From an uncultured Draconibacterium sp. (GTDB lineage Bacteria; Bacteroidota; Bacteroidia; Bacteroidales; Prolixibacteraceae): a stretch of DNA of 64,000 nt. Below are positions 26,011 to 35,430 of this stretch, piece by piece; the first letter of the stretch is position 1, and each line of letters begins with the position of its first letter. Below the pieces are notes generated by a model. It made no database searches. It saw nothing but the letters and a program-made list of their open reading frames with translations, and had not been told where the DNA came from. The stretch spans positions 62,001 to 126,000 of the forward strand of contig CANLMQ010000017.1 in the NCBI GenBank assembly GCA_947492175.1, in the 5' to 3' direction. A program made the position numbers and the translations under genes.

Positions 26011-26370
26011 CTACTCTGCTGCAGCCCTGTACATAAAATACCGCAGCAAAACCCGGTCGGCAAATAAAACAAACACCACCAGTATATTAAGGCCGGCAAC
26101 CAGCGTACTGTTTAATTGCAAAAAGTTAAGCCATTCTTTCCAGTCTGCGTCGAACCAAACCAGGGCCATAACCGCCGATACTATGCCAATTCCGATAATA
26201 ACAGCCAGGTAAATCAGAAATTCTTTCACATACTGCTCCCATGCAAAACTGCGCCCCACCTTTTCGGCCAGCACATCTGCAAAGTTGTCAGGTAACATGT
26301 AACCGGGATCTGTGCTCAGAACCTCATCCAACAATTTTTCCGAATCGAATGGTGTTTTATCTTCAAGCAT
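26011..26370 (-). CDS. Small membrane protein, putative anti-sigma partner
   Basis: Protein of 119 residues from ATG at 26370 (MLEDKTPFDSEKLL), which overlaps the sigma gene by 8 nt; the open frame runs 15 codons further upstream inside the sigma gene, unlikely as true start. It has a soluble N-terminal part (PDNFADVLAEKV) and two membrane segments at about 48-68 (FLIYLAVIIGIGIVSAVMAL) and 84-102 (LVAGLNILVVFVLFADRVL). Overlap with the ECF sigma gene suggests it keeps that factor at the membrane; this is inference from position. Confidence 0.65.
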   Translation of the reverse strand: MLEDKTPFDSEKLLDEVLSTDPGYMLPDNFADVLAEKVGRSFAWEQYVKEFLIYLAVIIGIGIVSAVMALVWFDADWKEWLNFLQLNSTLVAGLNILVVFVLFADRVLLRYFMYRAAAE

Positions 26371-26953
26371 AATCTGCAAAAATATTAGTTTGTTCCAAAC
26401 GGGCAACTTTTTCAATTTTACCCTTCAAAATTTTACGTGCCCTGCTCAGGTAACTTTTTATAGTTCCTTCGGGCATTCCGGTAATTTCTTCAATCTCTTT
26501 GTACGAGAACTCTTCCAAATGAAAAAGCGTTAACACAGTACGGTACTTTACAGGCAGGTTTTCAATTAACCGAAGCAGGTATTTCCGGGCTTCCTCCTTT
26601 TCCAGTTTTTTCTGATTTAACCCCGAATCTACGTGCAGTTCAACCAAAACGGGTTTCTCGTTGTACGATACTTCTCCTCTTCGCTGCTGTTTTCTAATGT
26701 GCGTAATTGCAGTATTGTAAGCAATTTTTGCAATCCAGGTCGAAAGTTTCGAATCGCCCCGAAAATGTTTCAGCGTTTTAAAAACCTTAATAAACACCTC
26801 CTGACAAATGTCTTCCACCTCGTCGTTCTGCTGAACCATACGCCCAACCACGTGCAATACAAGCCGTTGGTATTTCGACACCAAAAACCTGAACGCATTG
26901 TTGTTTCCGTTTAAAACCTGTTGAACCAGTTCGCAATCTATCATAGTCAACAC
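26363..26953 (-). CDS. ECF-type RNA polymerase sigma factor
   Basis: RpoE-like sigma factor of 196 residues. Region 2 lies at about 8-75 (FLVSKYQRLVLHVVGRMV, DICQEVFIKVFKTLKHF, STWIAKIAYNTAITHIRK) and region 4 at about 120-175 (LPVKYRTVLTLFHLEEFSYK, EIEEITGMPEGTIKSYLSRA). Both regions are complete. The next gene overlaps by 8 nt and encodes a small membrane protein, the common sigma/anti-sigma order. Its regulon is unknown. Confidence 0.92.
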   Translation of the reverse strand: MLTMIDCELVQQVLNGNNNAFRFLVSKYQRLVLHVVGRMVQQNDEVEDICQEVFIKVFKTLKHFRGDSKLSTWIAKIAYNTAITHIRKQQRRGEVSYNEKPVLVELHVDSGLNQKKLEKEEARKYLLRLIENLPVKYRTVLTLFHLEEFSYKEIEEITGMPEGTIKSYLSRARKILKGKIEKVARLEQTNIFADYA

Positions 26954-27463
26954 ATCAGACTAAGCAAGGTAGAAAAATGTTACAATAAATTTTAAAAAGT
27001 TTAAAATCCGGCGAGTCTGTCATTCAGGCATTAATTTCATAAGCGGAATTTAACAGACCACAGATAACACAGATTTACACAGAAAATGATTTCACGCATT
27101 TGGGTGAAATCAAATTTGAGGTAGCCAGCGTAAGCAGCGAGAAACGAAAAGTACTGAATTCTGGATACTGGATACTGGACACTTTCTTATCAAGAAGAAA
27201 GTAAATAATAATAAAATTATCCGATCCGTGTTGATAAAAGCAAATTATTCAGAACCGGTGTATTATATATTCAGACATTCATTTTCATTTTAAGGTTGAA
27301 GCACCCGAATTACCCTTAGCATTTTATATATTTGCGCAAAATTTTAAATTCGGTCTTGTTTAAAACGAGTTTGTACATTTTGGAACCAATTTTATGGTTG
27401 ATGTTTACGAAATTAAAATTGCAATAATTATCAATAAGGTTTAAGAAAATAAAAAATACACCA
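26954..27463. other. Intergenic region with ACAGAT-type repeats and the tyrS upstream region
   Basis: No gene is visible in these 510 nt. At 27057-27083 stands ACCACAGATAACACAGATTT followed by ACACAGA, a short repeat type often scattered in Bacteroidota genomes; it also occurs at 52424-52439. Near 27166-27180 CTGGATA is tandemly repeated. TATATTTG at 27327-27334 matches the -7 consensus and may serve tyrS, but its -33 partner is missing and the leader would be about 120 nt. Confidence 0.4.
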
Positions 27464-28756
27464 ATGAATTTTGTAGAAGAGTTAAAATGGAGAGGCATGT
27501 TGCACGATATTATGCCGGGAACAGAAGAGCAATTGAATAAAGAAGTAACCTCTGCATATGTAGGAATCGATCCAACTGCAGATTCATTGCATATTGGTCA
27601 CCTGGTAAGTGTAATGATGCTTAAACATCTTCAAATTGCAGGTCACCAGCCTATTGCCCTGGTTGGCGGAGCCACCGGTATGATTGGCGATCCCTCGGGA
27701 AAGTCGCAGGAACGTAATCTGCTCGACGAGCCTACTTTGCGCCACAACCAGGAGTGTATTAAAAATCAACTCGCTAAATTCCTCGATTTTGAAAGCAAAG
27801 AAGCCAATGTGGCCCTTTTGGTAAACAATTACGACTGGATGAAAGAATTTTCATTTCTGGATTTCATTCGCGATGTGGGTAAACGAATTACCGTAAACTA
27901 TATGATGGCCAAAGACAGCGTAAAAAAACGTCTTGGTGAAGAATCTAAAACGGGAATGTCGTTCACCGAATTTACCTACCAGCTGGTACAGGGATACGAC
28001 TTTTTGCATTTGTACCAAAACAATGGTTGCCGTTTGCAAATGGGCGGATCTGACCAGTGGGGAAACATTACCACCGGAACAGAGTTGATTCGCCGGGTTG
28101 CCGGAGGAGAAGCTTTTGCCCTTACCTGCCCTTTAATTACAAAAGCCGATGGAACAAAATTCGGAAAAACAGAATCGGGAAATGTTTGGTTAGATCCTGA
28201 GCGTACATCTCCGTACTCATTTTTCCAGTTCTGGTTAAATACTTCTGATGAAGACGCCGAACGTTACATAAAAATATTTACACTTCTATCGAAAGAAGAA
28301 ATAGACACGCTGGTGGCCGAACACAAAGAAGCTCCTCACATGCGTTCACTTCAAAAGAAACTGGCCGAAGAAGTTACAATAATGGTTCACTCGAAAGAAG
28401 AATACGAAATGGCAGTTGAAGCCTCTCAAATTCTTTTTGGTAAGGGAACGGCCGAACAACTGCGCAAATTAAACGAAAGCACATTTTTAGCTGTTTTCGA
28501 AGGCGTGCCTCAATTTAAAATTTCGAAGGCAGAACTAAGCGAAGGTATTAATGTGGTTGACCTTTTAGCTGAAAAAACAGAAGTATTCCCGTCGAAAGGT
28601 GAATTAAGAAGAACAATTAAAGGAAACGGACTGAGTATCAACAAAGAAAAAATTGGCGATCCTGAATTAATTGTAAACACTGATTACCTTATTGCCGACA
28701 AATACATTCTGGCACAAAAAGGGAAAAAGAATTACTTCCTGATAATTGCAGAATAA
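27464..28756 (+). CDS. tyrS: Tyrosyl-tRNA synthetase
   Basis: Charges tRNA-Tyr. The 430-residue class I synthetase shows the HIGH motif in DSLHIGHLVSVMML, the tyrosine pocket in LVQGYDFLHLY and MGGSDQWGNITTG, the KMSKS-type loop KFGKTESG, and a C-terminal S4 RNA-binding domain (SKGELRRTIKGNGLSINKEK). Length is normal. The polysaccharide genes follow after 80 nt. Confidence 0.98.
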   Translation: MNFVEELKWRGMLHDIMPGTEEQLNKEVTSAYVGIDPTADSLHIGHLVSVMMLKHLQIAGHQPIALVGGATGMIGDPSGKSQERNLLDEPTLRHNQECIKNQLAKFLDFESKEANVALLVNNYDWMKEFSFLDFIRDVGKRITVNYMMAKDSVKKRLGEESKTGMSFTEFTYQLVQGYDFLHLYQNNGCRLQMGGSDQWGNITTGTELIRRVAGGEAFALTCPLITKADGTKFGKTESGNVWLDPERTSPYSFFQFWLNTSDEDAERYIKIFTLLSKEEIDTLVAEHKEAPHMRSLQKKLAEEVTIMVHSKEEYEMAVEASQILFGKGTAEQLRKLNESTFLAVFEGVPQFKISKAELSEGINVVDLLAEKTEVFPSKGELRRTIKGNGLSINKEKIGDPELIVNTDYLIADKYILAQKGKKNYFLIIAE

Positions 28757-28836
28757 ATACGGAAAAGCAGCTTTGCCGAATACTAAAAACAGTTCAGGTA
28801 CGTTGAATTTACACGATTGAAACGAAACCACTCTTT

Positions 28837-29784
28837 ATGGATAATTTTTTTGACAACCAGCGTATTCTAAATCTTATCTGGAAGCGCAAATTTCACTTTG
28901 TAGTAATCGGCATTGTTGCCATTGTATTGTCTGCCATTTTTTCGGGCCCGGCATTTATAACTCCCAAATACAAATCAACTGCCCGCATTTATCCGACAAA
29001 CATCTGGACCTTAAGCGACGAATCAGAAACCGAGCAAATGCTTGAGGTATTAAACTCGAACGATTTAAAATTCAGAATGTTTGATGAGTTTGAGCTGGGC
29101 AAGGTTTATGAAATAAGTAAAGACGATCCGAACTACTTTACCTACATGCTCGATATTTACAACACCAATGTAACGAGCAATAAAACGAAATTTGAAACGG
29201 CCGAAATTACGGTAATGGATTATGATCCGCAACGGGCATCGGATATGTGCGATTCAATTATTTCGTTTTATAACGACAAGGTGGGCGAATTACACAAAGC
29301 CAAAGAAAAAGAGATGCTTGAGATTTCGCAAAAAGCGCTGGATAGAAAATACCAGGAACTTTCGGAAATCGAAAAAGAGCTGAACAGCATTCGTAAGGAA
29401 TCAGGCATTATTGACTTTGAGCAACAGGTTTCGGAACTTACCCGTGGTTATATGAATGCCCTTGCAAACGGCCGTGGCTCTTCTGCTGACACAAAAACGA
29501 TTCAGAAGCTTTATACTAATTTTTCGGAAAAAGGAACAGCAGCAGTAGTTGCCGAAAGTAAATTCAAACGTGCAGTGCATGTAATCGATTCTTTAACTAA
29601 TGTATACGATGCCCATCTGGCAGAATACGAAAAAGACATTACTTACAGCCATGTGGTAGAATACCCGTTTCCGGCTGATAAAAAATCGTATCCGGTGCGC
29701 TGGTTGATTGTAGCCTTCTCGGTTTTATCTGCTGTATTTTTTTCACTTTTGGTATTCTTAGTTCTCGACTACCAAAAAGCATAA
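28837..29784 (+). CDS. Wzz/GumC-type polysaccharide chain-length protein
   Basis: Inner-membrane protein of 315 residues. It has one membrane segment near the N-terminus (about 19-40, FHFVVIGIVAIVLSAIFS) and one at the C-terminus (about 287-309, WLIVAFSVLSAVFFSLLVFL), with a periplasmic part containing a long coiled coil (about 160-260). This is the form of chain-length regulators of surface polysaccharide export. No kinase domain is present. It is followed after 4 nt by the O-antigen ligase-like gene, so both act on the same surface polymer. Confidence 0.82.
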   Translation: MDNFFDNQRILNLIWKRKFHFVVIGIVAIVLSAIFSGPAFITPKYKSTARIYPTNIWTLSDESETEQMLEVLNSNDLKFRMFDEFELGKVYEISKDDPNYFTYMLDIYNTNVTSNKTKFETAEITVMDYDPQRASDMCDSIISFYNDKVGELHKAKEKEMLEISQKALDRKYQELSEIEKELNSIRKESGIIDFEQQVSELTRGYMNALANGRGSSADTKTIQKLYTNFSEKGTAAVVAESKFKRAVHVIDSLTNVYDAHLAEYEKDITYSHVVEYPFPADKKSYPVRWLIVAFSVLSAVFFSLLVFLVLDYQKA

Positions 29785-29788
29785 GGCT

Positions 29789-31246
29789 GTGGTACGCAAC
29801 GCATTCATACGAATAACTCTTTTTTACATTATCTCCATTAGTTTCATCCTGTTAAACTTGTGGTTTGTTGTAAAGAAAGATATGATGCTGGTGAATGCCT
29901 TGCCACTTGTTCTGACAATTTTGCTGATTGCTGTTTTTTCGTTCGACAAAATAGTTTACCTCATTGTTTTTTTTGCCCCGCTTTCAATTCCACTGCTTGA
30001 AATAATGCCAAGCCTGGGTTTCGATATGTATTTACCTACCGAACCTTTACTATTTGGCCTTCTTATTCTTTTTATTCTGAAAGTGGTTCAGGAAAGGCAA
30101 TTCGACAGACGTATTCTGCTCCACCCCATTTCGCTGGCTGTGTATTTTAACCTGTTTTGGATTTTTATCACCAGCTTTACAAGCACAATGCCGGTTGTAT
30201 CATTCAAATTTTTATTAATGAGAATATGGTTTGTGGTTGGACTTTATCTTTTAACTGCCCGGCTGTTTTCCAAAGCTAAAAACATGGAGAAATATGTGTG
30301 GTTATATGTCATTCCTTTAATAATAGTAATTTTTTACTCAACCTATCGCCACCTTGGATATGGACTATGGGACAAGCAGGCCGCTCATTTTGTTGTGTCT
30401 CCGTTTTATCGCGATCATACTTCTTATGGTGCAGCAACAGCATTTTACCTGCCCTTTTTGGTAATGTTTGTATTTAACAAAGAATTCCCAAAGAAACTTC
30501 GTATGTTATCGGCGGGTGCTCTTGCAATTGTTTTCTTAGGATTTGTACTATCCTATGCCCGCGCAGCCTGGTTAAGTATTGCAGCGGCTTTGTGTGTCTG
30601 GGCTTTTATAAAACTGCGCATACGGTTTAAACCGATATTCATTTCCCTGCTTGTTGTTGTAACCCTCTTCTTCTCATTTCAGTCACGCATTTTAATGGAA
30701 ATGCAGCATAATTCAGAAGAATCGTCAGCAAATTTTATGACACATATCTCGTCGATGACAAACATTACGTCCGACGCTTCAAACCTGGAACGCATAAACC
30801 GCTGGAGTTGCGCCATTCGTATGTTTGCCGACAAACCTGTTTTTGGATATGGCCCGGGAACTTATATGTTTCAGTATGCTCCTTACCAGTTAACCGGCGA
30901 CCGTACCATTATTAGTACCAATGCCGCTGATGGAGGGAATGCTCACAGCGAATACCTGGGAGCCATGGCTGATTCGGGAATTCTGGGAGTTCTTTCGTAT
31001 CTGTTGTTACTGGGAGTTGTTATTTACACTGCAGTAAATACCTATACACGTCTCAGCGATTACAGGCTTCGCTCAATTATACTGGCAGCACTTGTTGGAT
31101 TAATAACCTATTACGTTCATGGGTTTCTGAATAACTTTCTGGACACTGACAAAATATCTGTTCCTTTTTGGGGGTTCACAGCTATGATTGTTGCCATTGA
31201 TATAATTTCGAGAAAACAAGAGGCACAAAAGAACCTCCAACGTTAA
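29789..31246 (+). CDS. O-antigen ligase-like multi-pass membrane protein
   Basis: Protein of 485 residues starting with GTG at 29789. About twelve membrane helices are visible, with the family's large periplasmic loop near residues 300-380 (GYGPGTYMFQYAPYQLTGDR, GNAHSEYLGAMADSG). The NAHSEYL motif is characteristic of O-antigen ligases and polymerases (Wzy_C/RfaL). It probably polymerises or attaches surface polysaccharide together with the chain-length protein. It ends 4 nt inside the convergent downstream gene. Confidence 0.85.
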   Translation: MVRNAFIRITLFYIISISFILLNLWFVVKKDMMLVNALPLVLTILLIAVFSFDKIVYLIVFFAPLSIPLLEIMPSLGFDMYLPTEPLLFGLLILFILKVVQERQFDRRILLHPISLAVYFNLFWIFITSFTSTMPVVSFKFLLMRIWFVVGLYLLTARLFSKAKNMEKYVWLYVIPLIIVIFYSTYRHLGYGLWDKQAAHFVVSPFYRDHTSYGAATAFYLPFLVMFVFNKEFPKKLRMLSAGALAIVFLGFVLSYARAAWLSIAAALCVWAFIKLRIRFKPIFISLLVVVTLFFSFQSRILMEMQHNSEESSANFMTHISSMTNITSDASNLERINRWSCAIRMFADKPVFGYGPGTYMFQYAPYQLTGDRTIISTNAADGGNAHSEYLGAMADSGILGVLSYLLLLGVVIYTAVNTYTRLSDYRLRSIILAALVGLITYYVHGFLNNFLDTDKISVPFWGFTAMIVAIDIISRKQEAQKNLQR

Positions 31247-31638
31247 TTCAAATACATTTTCAACTCTTCCATTTTCATTTGGCGATCCATCGAAAACACG
31301 GCACTCTCGTTTTCCACTTTCTTCAACAAAAAGTAAGCTTTCTGAAAAAGGCTGATTCGTTGACTCTCTTCTGTCTGCATTTCGCCTTGTTCTTTTAATA
31401 CAAATGCAACCAGCTCTATTTGCTCTTTCGTTAAGTTTTTCTTTTTCTCTAACAAAACAACCAGATCCTCAATACTCAGTTTATCAATATCTTCTTCAAT
31501 TTTCAGGCATTCGTAAAAGTACTGAACAGCCTCCAGGGCCTGTTTATTTTCTCCCTTTTTACGATGACCAATAATTTTATGAATTACCTCGAACAGTAAC
31601 ATTAACTGCCGCATCAAAAAATCTTTTTCAATTCCCAT
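31243..31638 (-). CDS. All-helical protein, possibly DUF6483-like
   Basis: Protein of 131 residues, predicted almost entirely helical with repeated Leu/Glu/Lys: FLMRQLMLLFEVIHKIIG, QALEAVQYFYECLKIEEDID, SIEDLVVLLEKKKNLTKEQI, RISLFQKAYFLLKKV. The pattern resembles the DUF6483 family, from memory and not verified. No signal or membrane segment. It overlaps the convergent O-antigen ligase gene by 4 nt at their 3' ends. Function unknown. Confidence 0.7.
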   Translation of the reverse strand: MGIEKDFLMRQLMLLFEVIHKIIGHRKKGENKQALEAVQYFYECLKIEEDIDKLSIEDLVVLLEKKKNLTKEQIELVAFVLKEQGEMQTEESQRISLFQKAYFLLKKVENESAVFSMDRQMKMEELKMYLN

Positions 31639-31704
31639 ACTTTATTCTGTTTTGCCTCGATTTAAACAAGCAATCGTACGTCAAAATCTGATAGTATAAA
31701 TATA

Positions 31705-31932
31705 ATGGTTAGTTTTGCAAAAAATAGATTTATGGGATATTTCGACGACCTTTTTCCGGATGGGTTTAGCGATGAGCAAAAAGAGGGGAAAGATTTCTAT
31801 ATGGAAAACGGATACAGGGTAATGACAGAAGAATTTTTAACCAACCGCGGCTATTGTTGTGCCAACGGATGCCGTCACTGCCCATACTGGCCTAAAGCAC
31901 AAAAGGGAAACACGAACCTTCGAAAAAAATAA
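31705..31932 (+). CDS. Small cysteine-rich protein (DUF5522-like)
   Basis: Protein of 75 residues; the ATG at 31732 (MGYFDDLFPDGFSDEQ) may be the real start. The C-terminal motif YCCANGCRHCPYWPK, with a CxxxCxxC spacing, suggests a bound metal. It lies 3 nt before fmt and is clearly co-transcribed with it. Role unknown. Confidence 0.8.
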   Translation: MVSFAKNRFMGYFDDLFPDGFSDEQKEGKDFYMENGYRVMTEEFLTNRGYCCANGCRHCPYWPKAQKGNTNLRKK

Positions 31933-31935
31933 GAT

Positions 31936-32907
31936 ATGACAGGAAAAGAGCTTCGATTAGTATTTATGGGAACGCCTGATTTTGCCGTTGCAAGTTTAAA
32001 AGCACTGGTAGATGGCGGATACAATGTTGTGGGTGTAATTACAGCACCCGATAAACCGGCCGGCCGCGGGAAAAAATTACACCAGTCGGCAGTAAAACAA
32101 TATGCTGTTGAAAATAACCTGAACGTATTGCAGCCCGAAAAACTTAAAAATCCGGAATTTCTGGCTGAACTGGAAGTTTTACAAGCCGACTTACAGGTTG
32201 TGGTCGCTTTTCGGATGTTACCCAAGGCAGTTTGGATGATGCCTCGTATGGGAACCTTTAATCTGCATGGATCGTTGTTGCCGCAATACCGGGGAGCCGC
32301 TCCTTTAAACTGGGCAGTAATTAACGGTGAAACCAAAACCGGTGTCACAACATTTTTACTCGACCATGAAATCGATACCGGGAAAATACTGTTTAAAAAA
32401 GAAATTGATATTTGGGAAAACGACACGGTTGGAACCATCCACGACAGTTTAATGGGAATTGGCGCCAAATTGGTAATGGAAACTGTTGACGCTTTGGCCG
32501 AAGGAAATTATAAAGCCATTCCCCAATCGGAATTAATGGATGAAGCCTACATAAAACATGCACCAAAAATTTTTAAAGAAGATTGTAAAATTGATTGGTC
32601 AAAGGATATTGAAACCATTCGGAACCTGATTCGCGGTTTATCACCTTATCCAACAGCATGGTCTACTTTAGTACACACGGATAGTGGGAAAGAAACTCCA
32701 ACCAAACTGTTTTTTGCGATCCAGGTTAACGGAAACACAAACGAAGCACCCGGAACAATTGAAACCGACGGAAAAACGTTTATAAAAGTTGCCTGTAAAG
32801 ATGGCTGGTTACAAATTACAGACTTACAAATTGCAGGTAAAAAACGAATGAGAGTTGACGATTTTCTCCGGGGATTTCAGCAAATCGGTGAGTATAAGTT
32901 TGTCTAA
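31936..32907 (+). CDS. fmt: Methionyl-tRNA formyltransferase
   Basis: Formylates initiator Met-tRNA using 10-formyl-tetrahydrofolate. The 323-residue protein has MGTPDFAVASLKAL, the tRNA-binding loop PDKPAGRGKKL, the catalytic block FNLHGSLLPQYRGAAPLNWA, and DHEIDTG, then a C-terminal domain with IRNLIRGLSPYPTAW. Complete and of normal length. A strong hairpin terminator follows. Confidence 0.97.
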   Translation: MTGKELRLVFMGTPDFAVASLKALVDGGYNVVGVITAPDKPAGRGKKLHQSAVKQYAVENNLNVLQPEKLKNPEFLAELEVLQADLQVVVAFRMLPKAVWMMPRMGTFNLHGSLLPQYRGAAPLNWAVINGETKTGVTTFLLDHEIDTGKILFKKEIDIWENDTVGTIHDSLMGIGAKLVMETVDALAEGNYKAIPQSELMDEAYIKHAPKIFKEDCKIDWSKDIETIRNLIRGLSPYPTAWSTLVHTDSGKETPTKLFFAIQVNGNTNEAPGTIETDGKTFIKVACKDGWLQITDLQIAGKKRMRVDDFLRGFQQIGEYKFV

Positions 32908-32921
32908 AACAATACAAAAAC

Positions 32922-32965
32922 AAATGTCATTTCAACCCATCAAGTGATGGTTTGAAATGACATTT
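32922..32965. terminator. Bidirectional terminator between fmt and a convergent membrane-protein gene
   Basis: Arms at 32922-32942 and 32945-32965 are 21 nt each and complementary except for one position; the outer ends AAATGTCATTTC and GAAATGACATTT give A/T tracts on both sides. It lies 15 nt after the fmt stop. Confidence 0.75.
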
Positions 32966-33000
32966 TCATATACTTAATCTTTTCGGTATTTCTTTCTCCC

Positions 33001-33360
33001 CTATTTCTTTACACTTTTCCCATTCATAATAAAAAAGTAAATCAGGAAACCTGCTGAAATGCAGACTAAAAGGATTCCTATAGGCAAAACAGCATCGCGG
33101 CCATGAACAATGTTTCTGTTAAAAAGACCAAGAACTTCAATAAGAATAAAACCAATTCCGGTCATTAAAGCCACCAATCCCCATTTTAATGATGGATAAC
33201 GGTCTGCTTCATCCGAAACATTTTTGGTTTCTTCCAAAATACCAACACGTTCGTATTGTTCAGCCTTTATTAATTTTCGTTTCAACAAATGGGTTGAGAA
33301 CAATTTAATAATATGATACAATGCAAAAAATACGATTGCCGCAACTAACATTTCTTCCAT
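33001..33360 (-). CDS. Small membrane protein (DUF6249-like)
   Basis: Protein of 119 residues with three membrane segments: about 4-22 (MLVAAIVFFALYHIIKLF), about 60-80 (WGLVALMTGIGFILIEVLGL) and about 92-112 (VLPIGILLVCISAGFLIYFF). A charged cytosolic part (ERVGILEETKNVSDEADRY) lies between the first two. Layout resembles DUF6249 proteins. Function unknown; stands alone. Confidence 0.7.
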   Translation of the reverse strand: MEEMLVAAIVFFALYHIIKLFSTHLLKRKLIKAEQYERVGILEETKNVSDEADRYPSLKWGLVALMTGIGFILIEVLGLFNRNIVHGRDAVLPIGILLVCISAGFLIYFFIMNGKSVKK

Positions 33361-33441
33361 AACTTTGTTTTTTAATTTATTTTCTGAACGTTTGACTACA
33401 TTAGTTTCAGGAATGTTGCAATTATTTTTGATTTTTTGAAG

Positions 33442-34551
33442 TTACAGCATATTTAACGCATTAAATGTAGCCAAAATCAATACCGTCAGAAATATAACAT
33501 TGTATGCAAACGAAACAACCAAAGCCTTCGCAATTGTTTTTCCGATTGATTGTCCGTAGAATTTTTTAAGTGCAATAATAAAATAAACAGGGACCCAAAG
33601 CAGCAGAATTAAAATAACAGCGCGGGCCTCTCCACTAAAAATCATGAGCAAACCAACCACAAGAATCTGGATAATAAAAATAAAAGCGTGAATATGAATG
33701 GAGAACACGAGATGCCGGATATAATTGTGTTTTCGCCGGATGTAAACCAACTTTAGGATAACAGCCAGAATGGGCAGTAACAGGAAAAATGCCCACGAAA
33801 TATATTTCAGAATTTTTGCAATGGCCTGCTCGGGCGAACGACAAATTCGAATAAACTTGCGCAACTGTGCTTTTTTATCCGGATCTTGCTCGTTATTCAG
33901 TTTTGTCTCTAACATTGATATTGCTGAATCCAGTAAATCCCGTGTATTTTTTGGGTTTTCTGCCAGTAAATCAGTACTGCCTCCTGATCCAATATCTGCA
34001 ACCGGCGTTAAACTACCGTCTATTCCTACTGCTTTTTTTAAATCTCCGATTTCACTTATAATCGAATCAGTAACTGCAAGTTCTGCTGAATCCATTTCTG
34101 ACCGGGCTTCTGCAAAAACAGAATCTGCTACCACAAGTGAAGTAGAATCCAATCCAAATTTTCCTTCGCTGAAATCCGAATCCAGTACGGCAACAAGACC
34201 CCGGTTAGTATAAATCTGCAATAACAGGAACAATACAAAACTTACGAAAACATAAAGACGAAAGGGCGGAGCATAAGGTACTCGCCTTCCTTCGATGTAC
34301 TCTTTTGATAAAAATCCGGGCCGAAACAATATGGCAACAAAACTTTTGAAAAAACGAGTATCGAAAGCAAAAAAATCGCCTAAGAAATTATAGATAACAA
34401 AACTTATGGGTTTATCATAATCGTCGACCGATTGCCCGCAATTGGGGCAAAAATTACCTGTAAATTCTGTTTTGCAGTTGACACAAACTACAGGTTTCGA
34501 ATCAGCATCGGGCTTTTTACGTCTTAAGCGGGGTAAAATTTTAGACAACAT
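33442..34551 (-). CDS. DUF3667 membrane protein with N-terminal zinc ribbon
   Basis: Protein of 369 residues. A zinc ribbon near the N-terminus (VCVNCKTEFTGNFCPNCGQS) is followed by the DUF3667 block (RPGFLSKEYIEGRRVPYAPP) and a membrane segment (LYVFVSFVLFLLLQIY), a long acidic periplasmic or cytosolic stretch of about 120 residues rich in Ser, Asp and Glu, and four further membrane segments at the C-terminus. It overlaps the cvpA-like gene by 11 nt. Role unknown. Confidence 0.82.
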   Translation of the reverse strand: MLSKILPRLRRKKPDADSKPVVCVNCKTEFTGNFCPNCGQSVDDYDKPISFVIYNFLGDFFAFDTRFFKSFVAILFRPGFLSKEYIEGRRVPYAPPFRLYVFVSFVLFLLLQIYTNRGLVAVLDSDFSEGKFGLDSTSLVVADSVFAEARSEMDSAELAVTDSIISEIGDLKKAVGIDGSLTPVADIGSGGSTDLLAENPKNTRDLLDSAISMLETKLNNEQDPDKKAQLRKFIRICRSPEQAIAKILKYISWAFFLLLPILAVILKLVYIRRKHNYIRHLVFSIHIHAFIFIIQILVVGLLMIFSGEARAVILILLLWVPVYFIIALKKFYGQSIGKTIAKALVVSFAYNVIFLTVLILATFNALNML

Positions 34552-35068
34552 GCGTATCTGATTTTTCTTTGTCTCTTAAATCAATTTCCCAAATATCGAT
34601 AAACGGAAATATAGTTGGAGCAAACGAACGTATGGGTTCGTACATTCGCGAATTTTCTTTTGTGTTTTCGTTTAAAATATGAACATCCTGATCGATTTTA
34701 TCAAACAGTACCAGAATTATACTTAAAATAAGTGCCGATTTTAAAATACCAAAAACCAGACCGGCCAACTTATTTACAAAACCAAGCATTACTGTTTCGG
34801 CTAATTTTTGTACCGTATTACCTACAATATGAACCAGAATTACAATTACCACAAAAGTAATTGCAAACGAAATAAGATTCATATATTCGGTTTGAAGATC
34901 AAAATTATCGATTAAAAAATCAGTAGTTATATATGAAAATTTTATGGCTCCCCAAATTCCAAGAATTAAAGCAGCTAGTGAAGCTACTTCCGATATTAAA
35001 CCTTTTCGAAAACCGTTAATCGCTGCCAAGATTAATAATATCCCCAGAATAAGATCGATGTAATTCAT
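34541..35068 (-). CDS. CvpA-family membrane protein
   Basis: Protein of 175 residues with four membrane helices: YIDLILGILLILAAINGFRK at the start, LAALILGIWGAIKF, LISFAITFVVIVILVHIVG and GLVFGILKSALILSIILVLF. This is the CvpA (colicin V production) fold, found broadly in bacteria and involved in envelope homeostasis. It overlaps the DUF3667 gene by 11 nt, so the pair forms an operon. Confidence 0.85.
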   Translation of the reverse strand: MNYIDLILGILLILAAINGFRKGLISEVASLAALILGIWGAIKFSYITTDFLIDNFDLQTEYMNLISFAITFVVIVILVHIVGNTVQKLAETVMLGFVNKLAGLVFGILKSALILSIILVLFDKIDQDVHILNENTKENSRMYEPIRSFAPTIFPFIDIWEIDLRDKEKSDTHVV

Positions 35069-35430
35069 AGTTTCAACGTTTAAAAATTAGTTCCGGTTTC
35101 GCGGCTCCCTTAATAGTTTGCGTAAATATAGAAATTCGAAATAGTTTAAAAAACAACAGAACCGGCAAGCCGGCTATTTTTATGGTAAAACGCCGGTTAA
35201 TATGTTTTTATTTTAAATACACTCGGGCAAAGTATGATATCAAACAATTGCATTCTTAATTTTTAGCTTCCTTATTTTCAAAAACTTATCATTATTCAAA
35301 TGATATTCGTTACATCGCAAATAATTTTTACGAGAGTAAAAGTCTCCGTTAACTTGTTTCAAAGCTGTTTCATATAACTTTTGCAGCAAAAAAATCATAA
35401 ATTTGACAACCTTTTAAAATAAAACAACAA
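35069..35430. promoter_or_regulatory. Divergent upstream region with candidate -7 element for the GH3-like gene
   Basis: A 362-nt AT-rich gap between divergent cvpA-like and GH3-like genes. TAAATTTG at 35398-35405 matches the -7 consensus and lies 25 nt before the GH3-like start; a TTTG at 35380-35383 is too close to be its -33 partner. A small GC hairpin (CCGGC-AA-GCCGG near 35162) is present. No gene seen. Confidence 0.4.

Noticed and set aside
25711..26067. An open frame of 118 codons with repeated KKNHQ and KKTV peptides across the 41-bp array.
   Set aside because: The period of 41 is not a multiple of 3, the frame runs antisense into the real membrane-protein gene and has no start context; the peptide repeats only mirror the DNA repeat.
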